Below, piece by piece: positions 22,736 to 33,104 of a DNA stretch of 64,000 nt. Every line of letters starts with the position of its first letter. Within the stretch, counting starts at the first letter, position 1. Origin of the DNA: Heligmosomoides polygyrus polygyrus (Eukaryota; Nematoda; Chromadorea; Rhabditida; Heligmosomidae); assembly GCA_947396885.1 (NCBI GenBank), contig OX377204.1:806001-870000 (forward strand), read 5' to 3'. The position numbers and the translations under genes were made by a program. Below the pieces are notes generated by a model. That model did no database searches, was not told the origin of the DNA, and saw only the letters and a program-made list of their open reading frames with translations.

Positions 22736-23726
22736 ACACGATGCGGGTCCAACATGAATGATTGCGAAGATTATGTTTACTTGTGTTTGCAAAGTGGAGA
22801 TATGTATGAGCGTTTTTTCTGCAACTGTGCCTGCTCTATCGGTGATTACCGCGTAAGCTTCTAATTTCAATGAAATCAAAATCACTACGTCCTAGACGAG
22901 TGTATGGCGTGACTTTTCCTGTAACAAACCAAAATCGACGCTTCTTGCAACTTAAATTAGACGTAAAACTGTCTTTAAAATTGAAGGAATAGGAATTTCG
23001 AACACTGCATTCATTTTTTGTAGCAGGTGAATGACAGTTAACTTCACAGAAAGCCATAGCAGATTTAAAAAAAATGAAAGTTTATTCGGTGCATGTCGCG
23101 TAGGTGAGCAGCATTGGTAGATGGGAGCCCGCCAGCCAATAATAACTAAACAGAGCAGAGCCCGAACACATGCCAGCCCATCAGCGTACCGACTGAATAC
23201 GCCCTCACTGAACGGCATATCCATTCAATGTGGTCTGATTGGTTTGGGCGTTCTCACCTTTCAATGCTGCTCACCTACGCGACATATACCGTTTATTCTA
23301 ATCTTCTTATAGTGTCAATTTAATTTCAAGGCTCCATATGGACTGGAAAGGTGTTCAGTTTGCTTTCAAAAATGCTAGATCGAGGTAAAAAAGAACACAC
23401 TGCTTTCTCCTTATTCCGCATTTGCACAGAACTTCTACACCTTTTGCTGTTGGTTTAGTAGATAACCCTATCAATCAGCTCGAAGGAAAGGATACGTTAA
23501 GCACGTACGGATTGAATTTCCACAGTAAAGTACACAAAGTGTGTGGTGAAACCAACCAATCTGATCCAGCCACGCCGTTGTTATGTCCACGATCCCTGGA
23601 TTAGATCTGCCTGGTGATAGCTGTAGACGCACTCTCAATGCACCGCCTTGTTGCAGGAAGCAGTTCCAGCCACACAGCAGTAGATGCTGAAGTAGTTATA
23701 TTTATTTTTCCATTTATTTAGCACAT

Positions 23727-24279
23727 CGGAACATACGGTTTGGAGTGGAACGAGCAAGGTGAAAGGCTGTCTGAGTTTATCATGTCGACCAAAACCATCC
23801 ATGGAAACTCACAGTTCCAGAAGCCTCCCTCCCTACGATGGACCTGGGAATCTCCCGGTGGCCAGTTCCAAAACGAGATCGACCACATCATCTTCTACCG
23901 CAAGTATTGTCTGACCGACGTCTCCGTTGTCCCCAAGTTCTACACGGGATCGGACCACCGCCTCCTTCGCGCAAGGTTCCGCTTTTCGCGTCAAGGAGAG
24001 AAGGCCGCGAAGTTCAAGAAGAGGAGTCCCAGAACGACCATCAACTGGGACCTCTACACCTCTCTTGCCGGCCTTTGGGAAGATGCCGTCATGGACAACG
24101 TCGACGAGGAATACGACCTCTTCGTGCACCATCTCCACGATAGTGCTAAGGAAGCTGAGAGCTTGAAGACCACCAAGAAACGGAGGATCCATTGGAGCAC
24201 TCTGGCACGCGACAGGGACGAATGTAGACGCTGCTGGTACCCGCTCGAGCAATTCGATGATCAACGGGACGACAGGTGA
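23727..24279 (+). pseudogene. RTE-type retrotransposon, endonuclease joined to RT tail (internal deletion)
   Basis: Open for about 184 residues. The first 100 are the end of an APE-type endonuclease of a nematode RTE element: GLEWNEQGERLSEFI, FQNEIDHIIF and the catalytic YTGSDHRLLRA. After KTTKKR the sequence jumps to RIHWSTLARDRDE and EQFDDQRDD, which in intact elements lie at the extreme C-terminus beyond the RT. So the whole RT domain has been deleted in frame. The 5' part of the endonuclease is also missing. A SINE-B follows at 24400. Confidence 0.8.
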
Positions 24280-24399
24280 TACAGGTGATTTTATTTAGCA
24301 CACTATCCCTGTTTAGGAACGCTCATAGGGTGTCCATAAGGTCGAAGCGAATCGATGTGGTTCAATTAATTTTCTTTAGGGCTGAAGTGGCTGTTAATG

Positions 24400-24530
24400 A
24401 GGTTAAACACTGTCATAACGATGTTTTGTTGCTGTCAAAACTCTAGCGCCAGGCGAGACTCGAACCCGCACCCTTATCTACCAGGCACTACACCACCTGC
24501 ACCTGCGTTGCTTGATCGAACGCAACAGCA
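24400..24530 (-). repeat. SINE-B copy
   Basis: TGTCATAACGATGTTTTGTT, CTCTAGCGCCAGGCGAGA and TTGCTTGATCGAACGCAA match the inverse of SINE-B; the anticodon-region segment is diverged. Confidence 0.6.
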
Positions 24531-24659
24531 AGATATACAGTTAAGATGGTTGATCTCACGAGCAAACTAACGAACTCTAGGATGTGGCCAGATTTTTCAT
24601 AGATGCGGTAAGTGGATCGTGATAAAGCCACATTCAAGTCACTCCCGATTACAACAGCT

Positions 24660-25530
24660 ACAAAGTGTTGCTCTCCGCTTTGCGAATTTCGGCAAGAAAA
24701 TTCCAGCGTCTCTAGCGAGGAACGATAGAAATGAGGAGAAGTGCTGTGTAACAGATGAAATCCAGACGAGATACTGGTAAAAGCACCACCTAAAGCTAAG
24801 CTTCCTAAAAGAACTCCGCCATCCTTTCCATGAGCGGATGATGTAAGCTTAACCGCTAATAACCATGATATAAGAATGTCCACTCACGAATCGATCAGCA
24901 ATCACTTTTGGATCGACATTCCGTGACTTGTTACATTCATCGGCTAGCTTCATCATGGTTTCCACATATCGAGACGTAATCAGATGTTGTACTTCTGCTG
25001 ACAGATCCTGAAGTCAGAAAACTATAAGGTCATACTCCACCGAAAGTCAGAAAAGTCTTCTTCCCTTGCAAGAAGTCGACAATTAGAACCAGAATTAATC
25101 AGCACCTTCTCCGCTTCAATTTCGCCCTTCGACAAATTTCTTTTCGTGCGGAGCTCCTCACAGATTTCCACAACAGCTTCTTTAATAGTGTCGACAAATT
25201 TGGTTATCTTCAACATACTCACCTAAATATGTAACTACATTAGTTAGTTATCAAACCCAGGAGAATAGTAAACTCCAAGAAAGCGCCTGCACACTAACTT
25301 TACGAGAGTCCAATGTGAGGGCAAGCAAACCATTCTCCGGCAGCCGGTTCATTAACATCGTGTTAAAAGAGCTGTAGTCAAGACCTTAATGACAGCTGAT
25401 CAAGTGAATATATAGGAGTATGAAATGTAAGGATGGCACGTACGATGACGGAACTGAAGAGGAGAAGCCAGCTCGAATATAGTGGTGAAATTCGGCGGTA
25501 AAGTCGATGGCTCTGGTTCAGCTAGTTTAC
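24660..25530 (-). CDS. Unrecognised gene, five internal exons
   Basis: Exons 25530-25440, 25371-25299, 25222-25106, 25007-24888 and 24773 to about 24660 join in matching phases (1, 2, 0, 0, 0) with T-rich acceptors. They encode roughly 160 residues, mostly helical in character: MLMNRLPENGLLALTLDS, KITKFVDTIKEAVVEICEEL, HLITSRYVETMMKLADEC and a more hydrophobic FSSFLSFLARDAGIF. No membrane segment or catalytic motif is evident and I do not recognise the family. Neither end of the gene was found. Exon lengths fit the residue counts exactly, so a real gene is likely; the last exon is the least certain. Confidence 0.5.
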
Positions 25531-26039
25531 CTGAAAAAGTACAAAGATTAACAAACATGCACTACTTTCTTCTGACATTTTTTTTGATGATCTTATCATT
25601 TATTATGTAATACAAAACAAATAAAAATAGAGGTTCGAAGAAGTAAAGAAATGTGTAAAGTGCCATCTTTAATTACAAAATAAATATTACTTAGCATAAA
25701 AAATATTAAAAAGGTTCGTTTCGCCATTATCTTCAGACGAACCTTTGTGTAATGCTCCTCCCGTGGCTCTTCAGTGAAGAAGAGGAGCATATTTTAAGAT
25801 ATCTTTAAAATCTGTTTGTGTGTGAAGAGAGATAGGAGAATGAAAAGGAAGAGAGATTAGATGAAAAAAAGAAGAGAAAGAATGAATACGATAGGATGAG
25901 CAATTAGACACTACTTGAGAAAATTGAGTTTAAAAATGAAGACAAAGGAGGAGTAAAAAAATGTGAGTTAAACAAAAAGATATTTCTGAAAGAAGTAGAA
26001 AAACACGTTCTAAATTGAAAGGGGTTAATTGAAAAACTT

Positions 26040-26370
26040 ATTTATATAAAAATTATAATTATATGTAATTGTTACAATTATGATTATATAATTAAAATTA
26101 AAATTAAATGTATAATTATAACTTATGATTATAATTTATTGTATAATTATTACAATAAATGTATCTCTAATAGTAACATTTAATAATTATTATAAAATAA
26201 CAACCCAATTATTAAAGCTTATGACAAACTAAATATATACATCGTAGTTATAAACCATAATTTTTTATAATTATAATTTATTATATATAATTATTTTTAT
26301 TTTATTATTATTTTTTAAATAAATATTATAACTATAACTATAATAATAATATAGTTACTATTATTAATCT
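26040..26370. other. AT-only tract at the 3' side of the Penelope-like element
   Basis: Almost pure A/T sequence with repeated ATTATAATTAT words for about 330 bases. No ORF. It flanks the 3' end of the Penelope-like element and may be the AT-rich target or part of its terminal sequence. Confidence 0.5.
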
Positions 26371-26721
26371 CAGTTTTAAAAATTGAAAGATTTACCCACT
26401 TTGGCTATTACCGCACTCCGTAGTGGCACATTTACAAATAAGGAAGTGTGTGTTAGCCAACTGATATGTATGATGATATCCATACTTATTCTCATTTATA
26501 ATTCAAATATGGTAAAACTGGTTGTATCATTGAGGAAGGTTTCACGCCTCACACTCAGTGTCGAAAACAGAGTGCAATGAAACCAATAACAAAACAAAAC
26601 GGTACCCTTATCACTGTTAAGTATTTATTTATCATTAATAATATTAATTTATATTATGTTAACTTAAATACACAGTTTCAGCAAATAAAAGATTTGGAAG
26701 GTATTTAATTTAAGTATAATT

Positions 26722-26904
26722 TTATTCGTCAAATGTTTTCTGTAAAAATATAGCTAGATTGTCTTTGACTTGATGAAGTTTGAACTTATAATATATAAAT
26801 CTGTGTTTATGTAAACATTTAATTATGTTTGAAATAATGAACTCTTCTGTGTATTCATTATGCTTTAAAATATTTTTCAGTTCAATAATTTTTTCTAGAA
26901 AATA
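26722..26904 (-). pseudogene. Penelope-like RT, thumb and C-terminus (downstream of the mariner)
   Basis: Continues the RT ORF after the mariner. The thumb motif is split across the insertion: ...NTCSDLK before it and YFLEKIIELKNILKHNEY after it, the usual CSD...E..K..L..N.Y pattern of Penelope RTs. The frame then runs to a stop at 26722. The TA duplication (26903-26904 and 28161-28162) explains the break exactly. Confidence 0.8.
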
Positions 26905-28160
26905 CCAGGCTGTCCAATAATTCCTGTCCGACAATTTTCAAAATTCTATAATTTTCCTTAGAAGTGTTATAATATCAGGCAAGTGCAAAAGCCTTCTAGA
27001 AGGTTCTGCAGAGTTCCACGCTAGGGGTATATAAGGCGCAGTCGCTGCGTCTAGCTACCAGTACAAGCTAAAATGGACCAAGGTCGAATTCATACGTTCG
27101 TGTACTACGAGTGGCTGCTGGGCAACGACACGGCCACCGCGGTCGCCAACATCTGCAGAGCGTGCAAGGAGGATGCAGTGTCCCAACGCACAGTCAGGCG
27201 CTGGTTCAATCGTTTCAAGAGCGGCGACACGCGCCTCGAGGACAGGGAGCACAGCGGGAGGCCTTCTACGGTGGATGATGACGAAGTCCGTCGCTGTATC
27301 AAGGAGAAGCAGGAAGCCACCACCCGTGAACTGGCGACGACGCTCGGCTGCAGCAAGTCCACCATCCACAATCGACTCATCTTACTCGGCTACCACAAAG
27401 TTCTGGCCCGTTCGATCCCCCACCGTCTAACGGACGCCAACAAGCAGAGCCGCGTGGCCGTCTGCCAGTCCCTCCTCCTTCGTCTGCATCGCAAGGAGTT
27501 TCTCGAGGACCTGGCCACTGAGGATGAGAGCTGGGTCCTCTACGACAACGTCGCCCGCCGTGCCGACTGAATCCCGCGCGGAGAAGAGCCGCCGACGACG
27601 CCGAAAGCCGACCTGCACCCGCTGAAGATCATGCTCTGCTGCTGGTGGGACGCCAAGGGCATGCTGTACTTCGAGCTGCTCCCGCAAGGCAGGACGGTCA
27701 CCGCCTCCATCTACACCGATCAGCTCGAGAAACCAGCCGCCGCCATCCGAGAAAAGCGTCCCCGAAGGGCCTCGGTCCACCTGCTGCATGACAACGCGCG
27801 CCCCCACGTGGCGAAGGAGACCCAGCAGAAGTTGGCGACGCTCGGCTGGGAGACGGTTGCCCATCCGCCGTATTCCCCGGATCTCGCCCCCTCCGACTAC
27901 CACTTGTTCCGCCCGCTGAAGCACCATTTGGCCGGAAGAAAATTCACCAACTACGACAACCTCAAAACCGAGATCGCGGACTTCTTCGAGTCGCAGCCCC
28001 CGGAGTTCTGGGCGAAGGGCATCGGCGACCTGCCCAATCGATGGGCCACTGTTGTGGATAACTGTGGTGATTATATTGTTGATTAGACTTGTTTTTCAAT
28101 AAAGTTGAAAAAAAAATAAAAATGGTGAAATTCTCGGACAAGAATTATTGGACAGCCTGG
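26905..28160 (+). mobile_element. Mariner family 1, full-length copy B (1256 bp)
   Basis: Inverted ends CCAGGCTGTCCAATAATT and AATTATTGGACAGCCTGG with TA duplications at 26903-26904 and 28161-28162. Inserted into the reverse transcriptase gene of the Penelope-like element, so it is the younger of the two. The element is GC-richer than its host. Confidence 0.9.
27073..28086 (+). pseudogene. Mariner transposase, full length with one internal stop
   Basis: Tc1/mariner transposase of about 337 codons. N-terminal paired helix-turn-helix (MDQGRIHTFVYYEWLLG; TVRRWFNRFKSG; RELATTLGCSKSTIHNRL), then the DD34D catalytic core: first Asp in ATEDESWVLYDN, second in LLHDNARPHV, third in SPDLAPSDYHLF. A single TGA near 27568 follows RRAD, where relatives have a Trp. 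Otherwise the frame is open from ATG 27073 to TAG 28086, so inactivation looks recent. It is the template from which the deleted copies at 20770 and 52750 can be understood. Confidence 0.9.
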
Positions 28161-28162
28161 TA

Positions 28163-29554
28163 CTTTAGGTCAGAACAAGTGTTTGCTATTCTTAACGTTT
28201 CCGATAAAATTATGGCTTTTTTGATATTTATGGAGACCGCTGAAGTAAAATGTGGAAACCTTAGAACTTTAAAGTTGAAATCATCTGTTTTATTGTACAT
28301 TCTTGTTTCTATTCTGTTGTTGATAATTATTAATGTGATGTCTAAATAATTGCAGTGGTGTTCATTGATGTGTGTCTTTTTCAATTCCAGGGTATCTTTA
28401 TAAACTATTTTCAAAATATTATCTACTTGTTTTTCGTCTAAGTTATGGACTATTAGTAGGTCATCCATATACCTGTATGGTATAAATATGCTATTACTTC
28501 TGGCAACAAACGCTTTAGCGAATTCGTATTCCAACATAGACATTGTGATATCTGCAAGTAGTGGACTAAAGTTACCCCCTTGAGGAACACCTTTGTTTTG
28601 CCTGAAGATAGTTGAGCTAAATACTACATAGCTATTTTTAAGTAAGAAATTAACCTGATCCATAATGTCTTGCATATTAAATATTTTATATTGAGAATTC
28701 AAATTTGTTTCATTAGTGTAAAATGTCTTGTAGCCATTACAAGCTATGAAATTTTTATTAGCATTTTTAAAACAGATTTTGAGTAAAACTGCAATTTTGT
28801 CTAAGATGGTCTTATGAGGCAGGTTAGTAAACATATCTTTGAAGTCTGCTGAATAGAGTTTCAAATGGTTATCTTGTAATGCGTTTAGTTCATAGGTAAT
28901 ATTTGTATTATTAATTGCCCAATATATTTTCATAGATCTGTTTCGGTTAGCTACTACGTTACAACAGTTAATGAAATGATTCTTAATAAATGTGAATATA
29001 CATTGTAATTGTAAGGCAAGGTTTTTAACGCTGCTTTTGGATGCGCCTGTTATAAATCTAAAACTAATTGGGTCCTTGTGCATTTTAGGTAGGCAGTAGA
29101 TTATCGGAATTGCGGTGTCATTGTTAATTCTTAAACCGTTATTCACATTAAAAAGGTTGTGTCTACGTAAGATATCAGATTCACTGATATTGGGCATGTG
29201 ATTGTACACTTTGTTGTTTTGGTCTTTAGTTGTCAAGAGCACATTGTACGAGTTAATGACTACTCCTAGCTCTTTCATAGTTACTTGTAAGTAGTATTTT
29301 TTGCAAATTATACCGTAGTTGTTAGAAGCTTTGCCTAGTGGGCAAAAAATAAAGTAATTTTGGTAGTACTTTATTTGAGTATATGGGACAATTTCTGATA
29401 TTTCTTGATTATTATTTAATACAGGCTTAACTTTATTACTGTATTGTAAAATAAAATGCTTTCTAAGTTGAATTATAATATTAGCATTCAACTTATATTT
29501 ATTTTTGATTTTCTCGATAATAACATCAATAGCCTGGTTATATATGAATTTCAT
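28163..29554 (-). pseudogene. Penelope-like reverse transcriptase, fingers and palm
   Basis: A long open frame of about 464 codons. Palm motifs are clear: LYSADFKDMFTNLPH (first catalytic Asp), GVPQGGNFSPLLADITM, and PYRYMDDLLIVHN with the paired aspartates. Upstream KMHKDPISFRFITG is the Penelope equivalent of the PK.HK..RPI segment. It ends at the mariner boundary and continues at 26904. No in-frame TGA was seen within this part. Acts with the linker encoded upstream. Confidence 0.85.
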
Positions 29555-29985
29555 TTTTTCTTTGTCTAGTTTTTTAACTACTCTATATTTAGTGCCTTTA
29601 CTAAGTAATTCTCTTAATGCTATATCTTTTATGATTTCTAAATTACCTGTTATAATATGATTATGATGCTTGTCGACAAATTTTTATCGTTTACATACAT
29701 TGTTTCGCATGGACAAGGGTTAGATAAGATATGAGAAATGTTAGTGTTATCTAGTGACTTAAGAAACTTATTGTAATTAAAAATTTTGGTTGATATTGGA
29801 GGATCGTATTTGTAGACTACTCTAAAAGGTAGTTTATTTGATTGTAAATTCTTCAGAAATTCGATGGAGTAGATGCTATTAAATATTTTATTAAAGTTGA
29901 CATCTAATTTAGTATGTATATAAGGGACTACTACATTAAAATATTCTTTCTTCATCGTATTATAATGTAAATAATCCTTCGTTTT
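29555..29985 (-). pseudogene. Naiad-type linker domain with CxC motif, frameshifted
   Basis: Reads FNVVVPYIHTKLDVNFNK, then LPFRVVYKYDPPIST, KIFNYNKFLKSLD and NPCPCETMYVND. The CPC is the CxC motif of Naiad/Chlamys elements. Just after it, in an A/T run near 29678-29686, the frame is lost by one base; in the next frame DKHHNHIITGNLEIIKDIA continues straight into the RT. The RT ORF start at 29554 is therefore not a true initiation site. Upstream sequence beyond about 30000 is unrelated, so any GIY-YIG domain has been lost by 5' truncation. Confidence 0.75.
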
Positions 29986-30034
29986 CTTCCAGAACGTCAC
30001 GAACACGGGGGGCATGCAGTGTAGTTGGAGGAGT

Positions 30035-30295
30035 AATCGACCGTCCCGTGCACCCAACACCCACCCAGAACTTTGTAATCAAAGTCTTGGTACGGGTACT
30101 CAACCATAGGGGAGGGAATTGGACAAGTCATTGTTTTATCAGACCTGTCTGACATGTCCATTAGCTGATCCCCGCAGACCATCGTATCGGTCAAATGCAC
30201 ATTCAAAAGGCCCTTCACCATATTAAGCAAAAGTAGAGTGCGTGACACATCCCAAACGAGGATTGATTGGAGCCGTCCTCTACCCTTTTACAGCC
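30035..30295 (+). repeat. SINE-A, degenerate copy
   Basis: AATCAAAGTCTTGGTACG, GACAAGTCATTG and CGTGACACATCCCAAACGA follow the order of the SINE-A body in the forward sense. It abuts the truncated 5' end of the Penelope-like element. Confidence 0.5.
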
Positions 30296-30719
30296 TTGAC
30301 TTGAACTCTTACAGTAATGAGTCACCACTCTCATAAACAAATAAAGGATTAAAAAATCAAGCCTTACCAAACGTCGGCGTCACGGGTTCAAACAAATTGA
30401 AGACGAACTGAGCGAACGTGGCCATGTTGACCGTTGAGAGAGCTGTAAAAGGACGCTTTCAAATTTCCGCCTGATGGACGCTGTGACCAGCGCGTAGGGC
30501 GCGGTAGCCTCTTCACGTATAGCGCACTATTTGTCCCTCAGTGTTAGACGTCTTGATCTCAGATGCTCATAAAAAGACGCGCGTCGTGCATTTTGTTCTT
30601 CATGTTTCCGAGAGAACTCTCCCTCCCCACCATCTGTGCATTTTTTTGTGTTTTGCCGTATTGCCCTATAAATTATTCCCTCTCGTGATCGTAGGAGGTT
30701 TACTATCCATAATATCTTG

Positions 30720-31191
30720 TTAGTCGGCAAGATATTGCTTAAGCTCTAAAAAGATTTCCAATAGCATAAATTCTCGAAACTCGCAAAGGGCCCCTGAAAA
30801 GGCTACGCGAATAGGAAAACTAGATTCAGCTGTCAATATATTAGAAGCGCCAGTGTGAACGTAGAGACGACTCCTCGAAGCTGTTTCTATTTGGATCTGA
30901 CTGAAAAGCAGCGGCTTAAAAGAAAGATTCCTTCTATTCCTACTCCATCCATTAGTTCTCAGCTAAAGTGGGCTTATCGCTCAACATATGCTATAGCTAG
31001 CTGATAGAGACAGTCTCTTATGATGCGTGGTGTAGCTGACTTCTTTGGAAGGAAGAGAATTCAAGGAAACTCGTGCAAGACTCACCTGAAGCCTCCTGAA
31101 TTATGATGTCGAGCGCGAGCGCATTCAAAATCTCAGCGCTGTCCGTTGAAAAGATTGCTGAAAACAGATGCTGTTCTATATTCTTATTCAT
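30720..31191 (-). CDS. 74-aa histone-fold protein resembling CENP-X / MHF2
   Basis: Three exons: 31191-31086, 30886-30821 and 30772-30720; introns of 199 and 48 nt, phases 1 and 1. ATG at 31191, TAA at 30720. The protein starts MNKNIEQHLFSAIFSTDSAE, has a long helix NALALDIIIQEASETASRSR and ends LLEIFLELKQYLAD. This is the layout of a short histone fold; the length (74 aa, against about 80) and the terminal LE.(L)...L..(L)D resemble CENP-X, which pairs with CENP-S in the MHF complex at centromeres and stalled forks. Conservation is weak, so another histone-fold family cannot be excluded. All three exons are too short to stand out alone; the agreement of phases and length is the main support. 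Confidence 0.55.
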
Positions 31192-31949
31192 GTTTAACGA
31201 AGAGCAAGTAAAAATGAAAATTTACTTGACGTGGAAGCTTCCTCTCGATTACACGTTGGTAGTATAAATGGATCAGCACATCTTCGATTGTCACGTTTCA
31301 CAGCTTCAAATGACGCACTTACTTCCACTGCTACTCTAAACATAAAAGGTTCTAATGTTGAGCAGTGGACCTTCACGGGGTGACAACGAACTCACACTAG
31401 AATCGGAGGGGTGCACGATCTTCGCCGGCGCCCAGAGTAACCGCTAAAAAGCCAAAAATTATGGAAAACCTTGCCCTTTTCATAGCCACAACGTCTAGTT
31501 TTCGCATTTACTTAGCAGGAACAGTGGGCGGAGTGGCGTTCTACCCGCCCTTTAAACAGAGGCGTGGCAAATGCCTGCGTCTCCACTATCTCGCAAGGCA
31601 GCCACTGGACTCTCGGGCAAGCCCAGGGGGTTGGGGGTGGGCGGGCCAGGGGGCGAGGGGTAGAACGCTCGACCCCCGGAACAGTGAAGTTACTTGTTTG
31701 TTTCGATGCAAAACAGCTCTTTCCTACCTGTCGCTGGCATGAAACTAGTTAGCTTTTCCGAAGAATAGCTAGACTGCCTTAACCTGGACTGGGGTCTCCT
31801 TGTGTAACTACCACCACCACCACCGTCTTGACAGTTTGATCTGGAAAGGCGGAAAGAAAGGGCTCGCGTCACCTAATGGCCGGTCAGAGTAGAGAACATA
31901 GCTAAGCGTGCATATCTACCTTCCCATTTCAATGAAACGAAACGCAAAA

Positions 31950-32455
31950 ACCAACGACTATTGGACACTGGAGCATGGAAATCATGTTCTCTCCGCTCAA
32001 CGCTCACGGAGGAAAACCACGAAGAAATCAAAGGACGCTAGCAAGAAATGCCTGCGTTCCACGCCGCTTTCCAAAGACTGCTAAAAATACTACTTTTCCT
32101 TGCTCAGCTTCAGTGCTGGCGGAACCGCCTGCCACTCAGTTTATGCCTGTGAACTCGCTGGTAAAAATGCCGTCGATAAACGACATGTTATCGCTGTCAG
32201 AGCCGAGTAATACTGCTCCCAAAGCAAAGCGTATCGACGAATCGGGAGAGGCATCTGTTCTTTTTCACATCTGGAACCCATTCTAGGTCCAGTCTGCGTT
32301 CAGGACAGCCAGACTTCCAAACGCTACATGCACCACAGTCTTCACCGGTCTTATCCGACAATGACTAGACAGCGACTTGTTCAACGGCTTGTCAGCACAA
32401 GTCATTTTACTGGTCAATTGAAATCGCATTCAAAAAGCTTCAATGACATTCTTTG
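31950..32455 (+). CDS. Possible exons of an unrecognised gene
   Basis: An open stretch to about 32280 encodes a Ser/Pro-rich segment with MPSINDMLSLSEPSNTAPK and a basic KAKRIDESG. After a TTCTAG acceptor, a further 155 nt are open to a TGA (about 32442), reading RYMHHSLHRSYPTMTRQR and ending SKSFNDIL. How the two join is unclear: the shortest possible intron would be about 30 nt. No family recognised. Confidence 0.3.
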
Positions 32456-32514
32456 ATGCAGAATGCGTGTCAAATTTAACACTTAAATGAATTGCCGTAA
32501 GGGCTGCAGATGGG

Positions 32515-32795
32515 TGTAGCTGAAGGAGGAGCCGGCTATTGCCTGCACTGCAATCCAAGGAGCTTGCTTCGGATTTCCCCCCCCCCCCCCAGCCTTCCAT
32601 CCCTCAGGGGTCGCAGAATTGATACCAGACCCGTCTAGAAGGGATAAAACACCGACTTGTTCATCGCCTGGTCTCCGCAAGTCATGTATGGCCAAATACG
32701 CATTCAAATCGCCTCCGCGGCATCTCATAGAAGTAGAAAGTGTGGTGCATCCCAAATGGGATTGAGTAACGCAGTCTTTTACCCTTTCTCATAAA
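32515..32795 (+). repeat. SINE-A copy with poly-C insertion
   Basis: GAGCTTGCTTCGGATTTCCC head region interrupted by a run of C (32577-32590), then the usual body (TTGATACCAGACCCGTC, GGCCAAATACGCATTCAAAT) and GATTGAGTAACGCAGTC tail. Confidence 0.7.
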
Positions 32796-33104
32796 GCGCA
32801 AAATCTAACAAGCTTGATTCGCACATGCTCCAGCGACGCTTCGAGCCATAATTCCTCGTTGAAGACAATCTGACAAACAGAAACTAATGCATCACGCTTT
32901 AGCGCATTGGCCAAGAAGGGGACTGACTCTCCCTACGTGAGAACACAGGTCGACTGCTCTAAGGATGCAGAATCACTAAACACCTGCCGATTTAATTGAG
33001 AAGGTCCAAGAGAGCATGGGCGAGTCGAAGTATCCATTGCTGGAGCAAAAGACCTCCTGTGGGATGTGGACACACGAGCAAACTTTTAAGGGCTTGATGG
33101 TATA

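Larger units (their letters stand above)
26600..30000 (-). mobile_element. Naiad-type Penelope-like retroelement, 5'-truncated, split by a mariner
   Basis: Read on the minus strand from about 30000 to about 26600 (outer limits approximate). Order: a linker domain ending in a CxC motif, an HHxHIxTG segment, then a Penelope-type reverse transcriptase that stops soon after the thumb at 26722. There is no GIY-YIG endonuclease after the RT, and the place where an N-terminal one would lie is cut off by unrelated sequence at about 30000. That arrangement matches Naiad elements, the Penelope-like clade with endonuclease first. The element is about 70-75% A+T, much more than its surroundings. Confidence 0.75.

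Noticed and set aside
23833..24264. 143-residue minus-strand ORF opposite the RTE fragment
   Set aside because: The plus strand encodes recognisable RTE endonuclease motifs; the minus ORF is a shadow.
28163..29554. Group II intron or retroviral reverse transcriptase
   Set aside because: The motifs (FKDMFTNLP, GVPQGGNFSP, YMDDLLI with a CSD..E..K thumb) and the CxC linker fit a Penelope-like element; there is no LTR, integrase, protease or intron RNA structure.
31230..31340. Exon encoding VAVEVSASFEAVKRDNRR upstream of the histone-fold gene
   Set aside because: It can be joined in phase, but doing so would skip the in-frame ATG at 31191 that gives a protein of the expected size. It is more likely 5' flanking sequence.
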